The notes under the pieces are model-generated. The model worked only from the letters and a program-made list of their open reading frames with translations, did no database searches and had not been told where the DNA came from. From contig JAHBZQ010000001.1 of the NCBI GenBank assembly GCA_019635355.1, positions 1,612,001 to 1,676,000 of the forward strand: a stretch of 64,000 bases of DNA. Direction: 5' to 3'. Shown here piece after piece: positions 8,478-17,649 of this stretch (position 1 is the stretch's first letter; each line of letters opens with the position of its first letter). This stretch comes from Rhizobacter sp. (lineage in GTDB: Bacteria > Pseudomonadota > Gammaproteobacteria > Burkholderiales > Burkholderiaceae_C). A program made the position numbers and the translations under genes.

Positions 8478-8787
8478 ACTCCTCCACACCCGCGCCCGGC
8501 AGCTTGGCGAACAAATGTTTCAGCCTCCTGGCTCCCCTCGCACCACGCACTAGCACGCCGTGCCGCGCGCGGGTGAAGACGATCGGCGCGGCGTTCGTGA
8601 CTTCACGCACGCCCGCCCGGCCGGCGTTTGGTGCCGTGGCCGCACCGCTGCAAAGCACCGCGCACCGGGCGCGAGCAGCGCACCCGACGTCAGCACTGCA
8701 AATTGTTTCAATCAGGGATTCCGCCCTGGAAAGCCGATGTGAGCGGCCCTTCACAATCCGTGCTTCCTCAACACCAGGAGTGAATCC
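8478..8787 (+). other. 310-bp gap without a recognised gene
   Basis: I see no convincing coding sequence, RNA gene or terminator. The right end holds an AGGAG ribosome site (about 10 nt before the next ATG), and a relatively A/T-rich stretch near 8698-8722 is the most promoter-like part, so the region is probably the leader of the small secreted protein gene. Confidence 0.4.
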
Positions 8788-9228
8788 ATGACCTCTCGCG
8801 TCGCACTTGCCGTTGCCGTGTCTCTCGCCTTCGTTGGCAGCGCCGCCCTGGCGCAGGCCGCCAAGCCCGCAGCGAAGAAGCCTGCCGCGGCCGAGAAGCC
8901 GCTGCCCCAGGCCGACCAGGCCCAGCTCGACGCCGCCGAGCGCACCCACTTCGGCAACTATGACTGCGACCAGAAGCAGACCATCGACGTCTCGATGAAC
9001 CCGAAGAATCCGGGTTACGTCGACGTCAAGTTCAAGAAGGACACCTGGACGATGAAGCCCAGCGTCTCGTCCACCGGCGCGCTGCGCCTGGAAGACGTCA
9101 AGGGCCGCACCCTGCTGCTGCAGATCGCCAACAAGTCCATGCTGATGGACACCAAGGCTGGCCGTCGACTCGTCGACAGCTGCGTGCACGAGAAGCAACG
9201 CGCCGCCGCCGAAGCGGCTGCGAAGTAA
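8788..9228 (+). CDS. Small secreted protein, possibly MliC-like
   Basis: A 146-residue protein with a clear signal peptide (MTSRVALAVAVSLAFVGSAA, cleavage near ALAQA), an Ala/Lys/Pro linker and a compact C-terminal domain with exactly two cysteines (NYDCDQKQ and LVDSCVHEK). The Cys spacing, beta-rich pattern and C-terminal Cys resemble the MliC/PliC lysozyme-inhibitor fold, but this is only a pattern match. It has a strong ribosome site and precedes acnB in the same direction with 131 bp between them; no metabolic link is evident. Confidence 0.65.
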   Translation: MTSRVALAVAVSLAFVGSAALAQAAKPAAKKPAAAEKPLPQADQAQLDAAERTHFGNYDCDQKQTIDVSMNPKNPGYVDVKFKKDTWTMKPSVSSTGALRLEDVKGRTLLLQIANKSMLMDTKAGRRLVDSCVHEKQRAAAEAAAK

Positions 9229-9359
9229 AGGCGTTCTCCGAGTGCAACGCGAGCCGGTCATCACCCTGCATGCCGTTCCTGCGGCGCGGCGCCTCGGCGC
9301 GCCTGCGCGCAGGAATCTTGCTTCCCTTTCCCCTCGCTTTGCACCACCCGGAGAACTCC

Positions 9360-11954
9360 ATGCTTCAAGCCTATCGCCAACACGTTGCTGACCGAGCCGC
9401 GCTCGGAATCCCTCCGCTGCCCCTCACGGCCCAGCAGACGGCCGAGCTGATCGAGCTCTTGAAGGCACCGCCCGCTGGCGAAGGCGAGTTCCTGCTGGAC
9501 CTGCTGACCCACCGCGTGCCCCCGGGCGTGGACGACGCGGCCAAGGTCAAGGCCTCCTTCCTCTCCGCCGTGGCCCACGGCGACGTGACGGTCGGCCTCA
9601 TCTCCAAGGCCAAGGCCACCGAGCTGCTCGGCACCATGGTCGGCGGCTACAACGTGCAGCCGCTGGTCGACCTGCTCGACCACGCTGACGTCGCGTCCGT
9701 CGCCGCCGACGCACTGAAGAAGACGCTCCTGATGTTCGACTTCTTCAACGACGTCGCCACCAAGGCCAAGGCCGGCAACGCCAAGGCCAAGGAAGTCATC
9801 CAGTCGTGGGCCAACGCCGAGTGGTTCACCTCGCGCCCCGAAGTGGCCAAGAAGATCACCGTCACCGTCTTCAAGGTGCCGGGCGAGACCAACACCGACG
9901 ACCTGTCGCCGGCCCCCGATGCCTGGAGCCGCCCGGACATCCCCCTGCACTACCTCGCGATGCTGAAGAACACGCGGCCTGATGCCGCCTTCAAGCCCGA
10001 GGAAGACGGCAAGCGCGGCCCGATGCAGTTCATCGAAGACCTGAAGAAGAAGGGCAACCTCGTGGCCTACGTGGGCGACGTGGTGGGCACCGGCTCTTCG
10101 CGCAAGTCGGCCACCAACTCGGTGATCTGGGCCACGGGTGAAGACATCCCGTTCGTGCCGAACAAGCGCTTCGGCGGCGTGACGCTCGGCGGCAAGATTG
10201 CCCCGATCTTCTTCAACACCCAGGAAGACTCCGGCGCGCTGCCGATCGAAGTCGACGTGTCCAAGCTCGAGATGGGCGACGTGATCGACGTCTACCCCTA
10301 CGACGGCAAGCTCGAGAAGAACGGCCAGACCGTCGCCACGTTCTCGCTCAAGAGCGACGTGCTGCTCGACGAAGTGCGCGCCGGCGGCCGCATCAACCTC
10401 ATCATCGGCCGCTCGCTCACCGCCAATGCGCGCGAGTTCCTGGGCCTGCCCGCCTCGACCGTCTTCCGCCTGCCCACCGCCCCCGCCGCCAGCACCAAGG
10501 GCTTCACGCTCGCGCAGAAGATGGTCGGCCGCGCCTGCGGCCTGCCGGAAGGTCAGGGCATCCGCCCGGGCACCTACTGCGAGCCCAAGATGACCACCGT
10601 CGGCTCCCAAGACACCACCGGCCCGATGACCCGCGACGAGCTGAAGGACCTCGCCTGCCTCGGCTTCAGCGCCGACATGGTCATGCAGTCGTTCTGCCAC
10701 ACCGCGGCCTACCCGAAGCCGGTCGACGTGAAGATGCACCGCGAGCTGCCCGCCTTCATCAGCAACCGCGGCGGCGTGGCCCTGCGCCCGGGTGACGGCG
10801 TGATCCACAGCTGGCTCAACCGCCTGCTGCTGCCCGACACCGTGGGCACCGGCGGCGACTCGCACACCCGCTTCCCGATCGGCATCTCGTTCCCCGCCGG
10901 CTCGGGCCTCGTGGCCTTCGCCGCCGCCACCGGCGTGATGCCGCTGGACATGCCCGAATCGGTGCTGGTGCGCTTCAAGGGCCAGCTCCAGCCGGGCGTC
11001 ACCCTGCGTGACCTCGTGCATGCCATCCCGCTCTACGCCATCAAGCAAGGCCTGCTGACGGTCGCCAAGGCCGGCAAGAAGAACATCTTCTCCGGCCGCG
11101 TGCTCGAGATCGAAGGCCTGCCCGACCTGAAGGTCGAACAAGCGTTCGAACTCTCCGACGCCTCCGCCGAACGCTCGGCCGCCGGCTGCACGATCAAGCT
11201 CAACAAGGAGCCGGTCGCCGAGTACCTGCAGTCGAACATCGTTCTGATGAAGAACATGATCGCCAACGGTTATGCCGACGCCCGCACCCTGCAGCGCCGC
11301 ATCGAGAAGGTCGAAGCCTGGCTGGCCAACCCGCAGCTGCTCGAAGCCGACAAGGACGCCGAGTACGCCGCCGTCATCGAGATCGACCTGGCCGACATCA
11401 AGGAGCCGATCGTCTGCTGCCCGAACGACCCGGACGACGCCAAGTTCCTCTCGGAAGTGCAAGGCACCAAGATCGACGAAGCCTTCATCGGCTCGTGCAT
11501 GACCAACATCGGCCACTTCCGTGCCGCCGCCAAGCTGCTCGGCGGCCAGCGCGACATCCCGGTCAAGCTGTGGGTCGCCCCGCCGACCAAGATGGACCAG
11601 GACGAGCTGATCAAGGAAGGCCACTACGCCGCCTTCGGCACCGCCGGTGCGCGCACCGAGATGCCGGGCTGCTCGCTGTGCATGGGCAACCAGGCGCAAG
11701 TGCGTGAAGGTGCGACGGTCATCTCCACCTCGACCCGCAACTTCCCGAACCGCCTGGGCAAGAACACCAACGTGTTCCTCGGCTCGGCCGAGCTGGCCGC
11801 CATCGCCTCGCGCCTGGGCAAGCTGCCGACGCCGGCCGAGTACCTGAAGGAGATGGGCATCATCGACGCCGACAAGGCCAGCGTGTACCGCTACCTCAAC
11901 TTCAACCAGATCGACGAGTACGTCGAGACGGCGAAGTCGGTGACGACGGCCTGA
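9360..11954 (+). CDS. acnB: Bifunctional aconitate hydratase 2 / 2-methylisocitrate dehydratase
   Basis: Interconverts citrate and isocitrate through a [4Fe-4S] cluster. The 864-residue length and domain order (N-terminal HEAT-like helices, then the swivel domain, then the cluster domains) are those of AcnB, not AcnA. Visible motifs include GDVVGTGSSRKSATNS, TGGDSHTRFPIGISFPAG, SCMTNIGHFRAAAKLL and CSLCMGNQAQ, which carry the cluster cysteines. Start chosen at ATG 9360, 7 nt after CGGAG; the 30 codons upstream look non-coding. A bidirectional terminator follows. Confidence 0.97.
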   Translation: MLQAYRQHVADRAALGIPPLPLTAQQTAELIELLKAPPAGEGEFLLDLLTHRVPPGVDDAAKVKASFLSAVAHGDVTVGLISKAKATELLGTMVGGYNVQPLVDLLDHADVASVAADALKKTLLMFDFFNDVATKAKAGNAKAKEVIQSWANAEWFTSRPEVAKKITVTVFKVPGETNTDDLSPAPDAWSRPDIPLHYLAMLKNTRPDAAFKPEEDGKRGPMQFIEDLKKKGNLVAYVGDVVGTGSSRKSATNSVIWATGEDIPFVPNKRFGGVTLGGKIAPIFFNTQEDSGALPIEVDVSKLEMGDVIDVYPYDGKLEKNGQTVATFSLKSDVLLDEVRAGGRINLIIGRSLTANAREFLGLPASTVFRLPTAPAASTKGFTLAQKMVGRACGLPEGQGIRPGTYCEPKMTTVGSQDTTGPMTRDELKDLACLGFSADMVMQSFCHTAAYPKPVDVKMHRELPAFISNRGGVALRPGDGVIHSWLNRLLLPDTVGTGGDSHTRFPIGISFPAGSGLVAFAAATGVMPLDMPESVLVRFKGQLQPGVTLRDLVHAIPLYAIKQGLLTVAKAGKKNIFSGRVLEIEGLPDLKVEQAFELSDASAERSAAGCTIKLNKEPVAEYLQSNIVLMKNMIANGYADARTLQRRIEKVEAWLANPQLLEADKDAEYAAVIEIDLADIKEPIVCCPNDPDDAKFLSEVQGTKIDEAFIGSCMTNIGHFRAAAKLLGGQRDIPVKLWVAPPTKMDQDELIKEGHYAAFGTAGARTEMPGCSLCMGNQAQVREGATVISTSTRNFPNRLGKNTNVFLGSAELAAIASRLGKLPTPAEYLKEMGIIDADKASVYRYLNFNQIDEYVETAKSVTTA

Positions 11955-11973
11955 TCGAAAGCGTTCGGCCAAC

Positions 11974-12006
11974 AAAAAGCCCGCGGCTCACACCGCGGGC
12001 TTTTTT
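11974..12006. terminator. Bidirectional terminator between acnB and the protease gene
   Basis: A perfect 13-bp stem (11974-11986 with 11993-12005) has an A-run on the left and a T-run on the right, so it can stop acnB transcription on the plus strand and the convergent protease gene on the minus strand. Confidence 0.9.
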
Positions 12007-12033
12007 GTGGGCGTTTGCCCGGGAGGGCTGGCC

Positions 12034-13788
12034 TCAGTCGATCGCCAGCGAATACGTGCCGCCCGAGCCGGTGGTGCCGCTCACGTAGCGCACGCGCACG
12101 TAGTAGGTCGCCACGGTCGTGCCGTTGTTGCGCACCGAGGTGCTGTCGACCTGGCCGGTGCCGAGCGTGCTGCTCGCGAGCTGCGTGCCGGCGCTGCTGT
12201 AGATGTAGACGTCGTAGTTGGCGGTGCTCACCGGCGTGAGGCGTGCGCCGAGCGTGCTGCCCGGGTTGATGTTCACCCGGTAGTAGTCGGTGTCGCTGCT
12301 GCTGGAGATCGAGCCGGTGACGGTGTAGCCCTCGCGCACCAGCTGCGCCGTGCCAGTGGTGTTGTTCGACTCCACCTCGGCCACCGTGTTGGTCGGCGGC
12401 GGCGTGGTGCCGCCACCCGCCGCGAGCACGGCCGCGTAGGCGTCGACGATGCCGGTGCCGCACTGCGAGCAGGTGGCCGGGAACGCCCGCGCGGTGCTCT
12501 TGAGGATCGAAGCCACCTGGTCCGGCGTGAGCGAGGGGTTGCGCGACAGCACCAGCGCCGCCACGCCCGCCACGTGCGGCGAGGCCATCGAGGTGCCCTG
12601 GTAGTACGCGTAGTTGTCGCTGCCCGGGCCGCGCGTGCCGCTGTTGAGCGTCGAGAGGATGCCGTTGGCCGAGCCCGAGGCGGTGTCGCCGCCTGGCGCT
12701 GCCACCGACACGATCGAGCCGTAGTTGGAATACGAGGCCCGGCCGCCGTTGCGGTTGGTCGCGGCCACCGTGATCACACCGGCGCAGCTGGCGGGCGAGA
12801 AGCCCGAGGCGTTTGCATTGCTGTTGCCCGCTGCCACCACCACCACCGTGCCGCGGCTGCGGGCGGAGTTGATGGCGTTCTGCGAAGTGCTGTCGCACGA
12901 GCCGCTGCCGCCGAGCGACATGTTGATCACGCGCGCCGGGTTGGGGTTGCTCGGTGCGCCCGAGACGCTGCCGCCCGAAGCCCAGATGATGCCGTCGGCG
13001 ATGTCGGAGGTGTAGCCGCCGCAGGCACCGAGCACGCGCACCGGCAGCACCTTCGCGCCGTAGGCCACGCCCGAGACGCCGCTGCCGTTGTTGGTGACGG
13101 CCGCGATGGTGCCGGCCACGTGCGTGCCGTGCCAGCTGCTGTTGTGCGAGGGCGAGAAAAGACCGCACTGGCCGTAGGTGGCGTAGTCGCCGGGGTCGCG
13201 CGCATCGGTGTCGCGCGCGTTGCCGTCGTTGCTGCCGCCGGTGTCCTTGATCATGTCGTAGCCGCCGACGATGTTGGCGGCCAGGTCGGCGTGCGGGCGG
13301 TAACCGGTGTCGATGACGGCGACGGTCACGCCGCTGCCGTTGGTGAGGTCCCACGCGGCGGGCAGGTTGATGCCACCGCGCGCTTCGTAGTAGTGCCACT
13401 GCTGGCCGTACTGCGTGTCGTTGGGCGTGGCCATCGCTTGCAGGATGCGGTCGGGCTCGGCGTATTCGACGTTGGCATCGGTGTCGGCGATCTCGCGGGC
13501 CAGCTGGCGCACGTCGGCCAGCGGCAGGCGGCGGTCGAGGCGCATCACGTGCGTGCCCAGGCCACCGCGGCGCAGCAGCTCCAGGCGGTGGCCACGGCGG
13601 GTGGCGGCGTCTTTTGCGCGGGCCAGCACGGTGCTGCTCGCCTCGCTGCGGTACTTGACGATCAGCCGGTCGGTCGGCAGCTCGGGCGGGGCAGACGCCG
13701 GGTCGGCGCTGCCGGCGAAGGTGGTGGACGACAGGGCTGCCAGCGCGAGCGCGCTCAGCAGCGGCCGCAGGGGTCGGGTCTTGTGCAT
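12034..13788 (-). CDS. Secreted subtilisin-like (S8) serine protease with C-terminal PPC domain
   Basis: A 584-residue pre-pro-protease. Residues 1-25 are a signal peptide (LLSALALAALSSTTFA), about 35-125 an inhibitor-like propeptide, and 140-470 the catalytic domain with triad Asp160 (AVIDTG), His220 (HGTHVAG) and Ser400 (GTSMASPHVAG), and the oxyanion Asn in AAGNSN. The C-terminal about 110 residues (VAEVESNNTTGTAQ onward) form a bacterial pre-peptidase C-terminal domain, joined by a Gly/Thr/Pro linker. Paired cysteines suggest disulfides. It is likely exported by Sec and a type II system. Good GAGGAG ribosome site. Confidence 0.93.
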   Translation of the reverse strand: MHKTRPLRPLLSALALAALSSTTFAGSADPASAPPELPTDRLIVKYRSEASSTVLARAKDAATRRGHRLELLRRGGLGTHVMRLDRRLPLADVRQLAREIADTDANVEYAEPDRILQAMATPNDTQYGQQWHYYEARGGINLPAAWDLTNGSGVTVAVIDTGYRPHADLAANIVGGYDMIKDTGGSNDGNARDTDARDPGDYATYGQCGLFSPSHNSSWHGTHVAGTIAAVTNNGSGVSGVAYGAKVLPVRVLGACGGYTSDIADGIIWASGGSVSGAPSNPNPARVINMSLGGSGSCDSTSQNAINSARSRGTVVVVAAGNSNANASGFSPASCAGVITVAATNRNGGRASYSNYGSIVSVAAPGGDTASGSANGILSTLNSGTRGPGSDNYAYYQGTSMASPHVAGVAALVLSRNPSLTPDQVASILKSTARAFPATCSQCGTGIVDAYAAVLAAGGGTTPPPTNTVAEVESNNTTGTAQLVREGYTVTGSISSSSDTDYYRVNINPGSTLGARLTPVSTANYDVYIYSSAGTQLASSTLGTGQVDSTSVRNNGTTVATYYVRVRYVSGTTGSGGTYSLAID

Positions 13789-13934
13789 GGTGTCTCCTCA
13801 ACAAGCGTCCACGCCGTGGATTCAGCGGGATGGACGCGGATGTTGAGATTTATGCACGCACGTGCAGATATGGAATACCCGAGGTCGGGCTCAACTGAGC
13901 CGTTCGGTACAAAGCTGCGGCGAGGGCCCTTCGC

Positions 13935-14633
13935 TTAGAAGTCAAACTGCAGCGTGGCCATCGGCCCGCGGGCGCGCACGGTCACCTCCGACACCGCCCC
14001 CGACAACACCGGCTCGATCTCATGCCGCCGGTCGGAATACCCGAGCCGCAAAGCCACCTGCGGCGCCGGGCTGAAGACGACCGCCGCTTCATAGGTCGCC
14101 CCCGAAGCCCAGGCCGACGCATTGAGGTAGCTCAGCCGCCCTTCCACCGCCAGCCAGTCGTTGAAGCGCCAGCGTGGCGTCACGCCGCCGATGGCGCCGG
14201 TGCGCCGGTCGCTCAAGCTCGTGACCGTGTTGCCGCTGCCGGGCGTGGTGCGCAGCTTGAAATGCACCCGCGCCACACCAACAAAAGGCTCCAGTTCGAA
14301 ATGCTCGCCAAAGCGCAGCCGGTGGTTGTAGGCCACGTAGCCGTATCGCATCTGCGCCTTGTGCTGCAAGGTCTGGGGGCCGACGAAGCTCGCGTTGTCG
14401 AGCACGACCGATTCGCCCACGGCGAGCGTCTGCGCGTCTTTCGCGGTGTAGTGCTCGTAGCCCACCTCGATGCCCGGCCCCGCAGGCCGCCCGTCCGTCT
14501 TGCCGTGGAAGGTGGCGCGCACGCTGCCGGCGGGCGACTCGCGGTCGCGGATGGGCACGTTTTGCACGCTGCCGCAGCCGGCGAGCGTGAGCGCCAGCGC
14601 GAGGCCAAGGGTCAGGGAGAGGTGTCGCCGCAT
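13935..14633 (-). CDS. Lipoprotein with outer-membrane beta-barrel-like sequence
   Basis: Starts with a lipoprotein signal peptide (LALALTLAGC, Cys 20). The remaining about 210 residues alternate polar and hydrophobic residues as in beta-strands (MRYGYVAYNHRLRFG, AAVVFSPAPQVALRLGYS) and end in Phe (ATLQFDF), the typical outer-membrane barrel C-terminus. A lipid anchor plus a barrel-type end is slightly unusual, and I do not recognise the family. It lies 18 bp downstream of sbcB on the same strand and may be cotranscribed. Confidence 0.7.
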   Translation of the reverse strand: MRRHLSLTLGLALALTLAGCGSVQNVPIRDRESPAGSVRATFHGKTDGRPAGPGIEVGYEHYTAKDAQTLAVGESVVLDNASFVGPQTLQHKAQMRYGYVAYNHRLRFGEHFELEPFVGVARVHFKLRTTPGSGNTVTSLSDRRTGAIGGVTPRWRFNDWLAVEGRLSYLNASAWASGATYEAAVVFSPAPQVALRLGYSDRRHEIEPVLSGAVSEVTVRARGPMATLQFDF

Positions 14634-14651
14634 GAGAAAACCTCCGTCAGG

Positions 14652-16085
14652 TCAACCGCGCTCGGGTGCGATCTCGGTCGCGTAGTCCACCAGCGCGCCC
14701 AGGATCTCCTGCCCGCGCTCGTCGGCCTCGGGCTCGAGCTGGTCGATGCGCTCGAAGAAGGCTTCGAGCGTGAGCGCTCCGCCTGCGCCGTCGTGCAGCT
14801 TGTGGGCGCAATGCTCCAGCCACTGCGCGTGCTCGGCCTCGTTCAGGGTGTGCGGGAAGTTGCGCGCGCGGTAGCGGAAGAGGAGCTCGTCGAGCCGCTT
14901 GTCGGCAAACGCCGGTCGCTTCTCGGCCAGCTGCTCGGGTGCGAGCCCACGCAGGCGCTGCAGCGTGCGGCGGTCGTCGTTGCCCACGAAGCCGCCGTAG
15001 AGGTCTTCGTCGACATCGGGCTTGCCTTCCGGTGCGGGCCGCTCAAACACCGCCGGCCACATGCCGGCGAGCAGCTGGCCCTTCTGCGCGCACAGCTCGG
15101 CGTGGCGCAGGCCGAGCGCGATGTCGACGCCCCACTTCGCTGCCACGGCATCGCTCAGCGTCTTGAGGTTGCCCACCACGATGGGCGACTTGTTGATGTG
15201 GAGGGTCTTGATCGGCAGGCGTGTCACGCCGTCGGGCAGGTCGTCATTGCGGCTGAACATGCGCTGGCGCATGGTCTCGACATCCAGCTCGAAGAGCTCG
15301 CTGGGGTCGGAGGCCAGGTCCCACACGATGACTTCGTTCTTGTTGGTCGGGTGCGGCGCGAGCGGCCACACCAGCGCCATGCAACCGCGCTCCACGCCGT
15401 ACATGCCCGAGATGTGCAGGAAGGGTTTGCCCACGCCCATCTCGCGGATGACTTCATCCTTGCGGCGCAGGCGCAGGCAGAAGTCCCACAGCTTGGGCTG
15501 GCGGGTCTTGATGAGCTTGGCGACCGCAATCGTGGCGCGCACGTCGGACAGCGCATCGTGCGCCGCCTCGTGCAGCAAACCATTGGCCTTGGTGAGGTGC
15601 TCGAGCTTGAACGACGGCCGGCCATCCTCGTGCTTCGGCCACTCGATGCCTTCGGGCCGCAGCGCCCAGGTGATGCGCACCACGTCGAGCAGGTCCCAGC
15701 GCCCGCAGTCGTTCTGCCACTCGCGGGCATAGGGGTCGATGAGGTTGCGCCAGAAGAGGTGGCGCGTCACTTCGTCGTCGAAGCGGATCGAGTTGTAGCC
15801 CACGCCGATGGTGCCGGGCGCCGCCAGCTGCTTCTCGATCAGCTCGGCAAACGCATGCTCGGGCAGGCCTTCGGCCAGGCACACCTGCGGCAGGATGCCG
15901 GTGAGTAGGCACGACTCGGGGTCAGGCAGGTAGTCGGGCGTGGGCTTGCAATAGACCATCACCGGCTCGCCGATCTCGTTGAGGTCGGCGTCGGTGCGCA
16001 CGCCCGCAAACTGTGAAGGCCGGTCGCGGCGCGGCACACGGCCGAAGGTTTCGTAGTCGTGCCAGAAGAAGCTCATGTCGCTCAT
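14652..16085 (-). CDS. sbcB: Exodeoxyribonuclease I
   Basis: A single-strand 3'-5' DNA exonuclease used in recombination and mismatch repair. The 477-residue protein has the DEDD exonuclease motifs FFWHDYETFG (ExoI), YNSIRFDDEVTRHLFWRN (ExoII) and HDALSDVRATIAVAKLI (ExoIII), then the SH3-like and helical extensions (LHINKSPIVV, RYRARNFPHTL) of SbcB. Start chosen at 16085 (MSDMSFFWHDYE); ATG 16076 is an alternative. In-frame codons further upstream lie in a hairpin repeat and are not coding. Confidence 0.95.
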   Translation of the reverse strand: MSDMSFFWHDYETFGRVPRRDRPSQFAGVRTDADLNEIGEPVMVYCKPTPDYLPDPESCLLTGILPQVCLAEGLPEHAFAELIEKQLAAPGTIGVGYNSIRFDDEVTRHLFWRNLIDPYAREWQNDCGRWDLLDVVRITWALRPEGIEWPKHEDGRPSFKLEHLTKANGLLHEAAHDALSDVRATIAVAKLIKTRQPKLWDFCLRLRRKDEVIREMGVGKPFLHISGMYGVERGCMALVWPLAPHPTNKNEVIVWDLASDPSELFELDVETMRQRMFSRNDDLPDGVTRLPIKTLHINKSPIVVGNLKTLSDAVAAKWGVDIALGLRHAELCAQKGQLLAGMWPAVFERPAPEGKPDVDEDLYGGFVGNDDRRTLQRLRGLAPEQLAEKRPAFADKRLDELLFRYRARNFPHTLNEAEHAQWLEHCAHKLHDGAGGALTLEAFFERIDQLEPEADERGQEILGALVDYATEIAPERG

Positions 16086-16127
16086 GGGCTTGGAATCTAA
16101 CAGGGGCTGGGTTCCGCGCGAGCGTGC

Positions 16128-16227
16128 TGGGGTGGGGTATCGCACTCCGCTCATGTCCCCCCGCCTGTGATCACTCCCGTGATCACAGGCTCCTCCTTTA
16201 CTTCGCTCCGTGCGACACCCCACCCCA
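16128..16227 (-). repeat. Nested-hairpin repeat, copy 1 (sense with sbcB)
   Basis: Outer arms 16128-16145 and 16210-16227 pair with one mismatch, which becomes a G-U pair on the minus strand. Inside is a perfect 12-bp hairpin (16163-16174 with 16179-16190) whose minus-strand loop is GGGA, a GNRA-type tetraloop. Between the stems the minus strand reads GCGAAGTAAAGGAGGA and GGGGACATGAGCGGA. Copy 2 keeps these unpaired segments but has different stem sequences. It lies about 40 nt before the sbcB start, in its presumed leader. Confidence 0.8.
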
Positions 16228-16276
16228 TCACGCCAGCACCACCGAGCTTGGCCTGCACGACGGGGCACTGCGTCTA

Positions 16277-16390
16277 GCACATCGGGCCTGGGGTGAGGGG
16301 CGTAGTGAAGTGAAGGAAGGAATCGATGAACGCGGGAGCGTTCATCGAGGAGGGACATGAACGGAGCCCCTCACCCCAGGCCCGATGTGC
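16277..16390 (+). repeat. Nested-hairpin repeat, copy 2 (sense with serC)
   Basis: A perfect 25-bp outer inverted repeat (16277-16301 with 16366-16390) encloses a perfect 10-bp hairpin (16324-16333 with 16338-16347) with loop GGGA. The unpaired segments GTGAAGTGAAGGAAGGA and GGGACATGAACGGA match copy 1 read on the other strand, while both stems differ in sequence but keep pairing. It lies about 110 nt before serC. It may be a REP-like element or a structured RNA. Confidence 0.82.
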
Positions 16391-16498
16391 CGCTCTGTCA
16401 TGTCTGTCATCGATCAAAGCCCCCTCATCTGTATATAAGGCACCCCCACCCCATCGGCTAAGCTTCCCACCCCCGAAGGCAATCTCGACAAAGAAGAC

Positions 16499-17581
16499 AT
16501 GACTCGCGCCTACAACTTCAGCGCCGGCCCCGCCGTCCTCCCCGAACCCGTGCTGCGCCAGGCCGCCGAAGAGATGCTCGACTGGCACGGCAGCGGCATG
16601 TCGGTGATGGAGATGAGCCACCGCGGCAAGGAGTTCATGTCGATCCTCGCGCAGGCCAAGGCCGACCTCGCCGAGCTGCTCAATCTGCCGACCAACTACA
16701 AGATCCTCTTCATGCAAGGCGGTGGCGTCGGCATGAACGGCATCATCCCGATGAACCTCCTGGGCGACAAGAAAAGCATCGACGTCGTCAACACCGGCTC
16801 CTGGGCGAGCAAGTCGCTGAAGGAAGCGAAGAAGTACGCGAAGGCGAACGAGGTGGCCACCAGCGAGCCGCAGCACTACACCTGCATCCCGCCGCGCGAG
16901 ACCTGGAAGCTCGACCCCGACGCCGCCTACGTGCACATCTGCAGCAACGAGACCATCGGTGGCGTGCAATACCACTGGGTGCCCGACACCGGCGCCGTGC
17001 CGCTCGTGGCCGACATGTCGTCCGACATCCTCTCGCGCCCCATCGACGTGAGCCGCTACGGCCTCATCTTCGCCGGCGCGCAGAAGAACATGGGCCCCTC
17101 GGGCATGACGCTCGTGCTCGTGCGCGACGACCTGCTCGGCCGGGCGCTGCCCATCACGCCCAATGCCTTTGACTTCAAGCAGCAGGCCGACAACGACTCC
17201 ATGCTCAACACGCCGCCCACCTACGCGATCTACATCGCGGGGCTGGTGTACCAGTGGCTCAAGAAACAAGGCGGCCTCGCCGCGATGGAAGCGCACAACC
17301 GCAAGAAGGCCGCGCTGCTGTACGACCTGCTCGACGCCACACCCTTCTACACGAGCCCCGTGGCCCGCAGCGACCGTTCGCTGATGAACGTGCCCTTCAC
17401 CCTGCCCACCGAAGAGCTGACCACGGCCTTCCTGCAAGGTGCCAAGGAGCGTGGCATGGTGCAGCTGAAGGGCCACAGCTCGGTGGGCGGCATCCGCGCC
17501 TCGATCTACAACGCGATGCCCCTTGAGGGCGTGCAGGCGCTGGCCGACTACATGAAGGAATTCGCGGCCCGCCACGGCTGA
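16499..17581 (+). CDS. serC: Phosphoserine aminotransferase
   Basis: PLP enzyme converting 3-phosphohydroxypyruvate to phosphoserine in serine synthesis, and 3-hydroxy-4-phosphohydroxybutyrate in pyridoxal phosphate synthesis. The 360-residue protein begins TRAYNFSAGPAVLPEPVL and has the PLP-lysine segment FAGAQKNMGPSGMTLV (about 190-205) and KGHSSVGGIRASIYNAMP near the C-terminus, all standard for SerC. A TGTATATAAG element (16430-16439) may be its -10 region. A strong terminator follows. Confidence 0.96.
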   Translation: MTRAYNFSAGPAVLPEPVLRQAAEEMLDWHGSGMSVMEMSHRGKEFMSILAQAKADLAELLNLPTNYKILFMQGGGVGMNGIIPMNLLGDKKSIDVVNTGSWASKSLKEAKKYAKANEVATSEPQHYTCIPPRETWKLDPDAAYVHICSNETIGGVQYHWVPDTGAVPLVADMSSDILSRPIDVSRYGLIFAGAQKNMGPSGMTLVLVRDDLLGRALPITPNAFDFKQQADNDSMLNTPPTYAIYIAGLVYQWLKKQGGLAAMEAHNRKKAALLYDLLDATPFYTSPVARSDRSLMNVPFTLPTEELTTAFLQGAKERGMVQLKGHSSVGGIRASIYNAMPLEGVQALADYMKEFAARHG

Positions 17582-17617
17582 CCGCCGTCTCTATATAGAC
17601 AGAGCGCCACAAAACGA

Positions 17618-17649
17618 GGGCCTCGCCGGCAGCGGCGAGGCCCTTTTTT
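17618..17649 (+). terminator. Rho-independent terminator of serC
   Basis: An 11-bp stem (17618-17628 with 17633-17643, loop GCAG) is followed by six Ts, 36 bp after the serC stop codon. Confidence 0.9.

Noticed and set aside
17588..17600. Palindrome-like TCTATATAGA after serC as a possible second GntR operator
   Set aside because: Only 10 bp symmetrical, different from the 18-bp site at 6270-6287, and located between the serC stop and its terminator.
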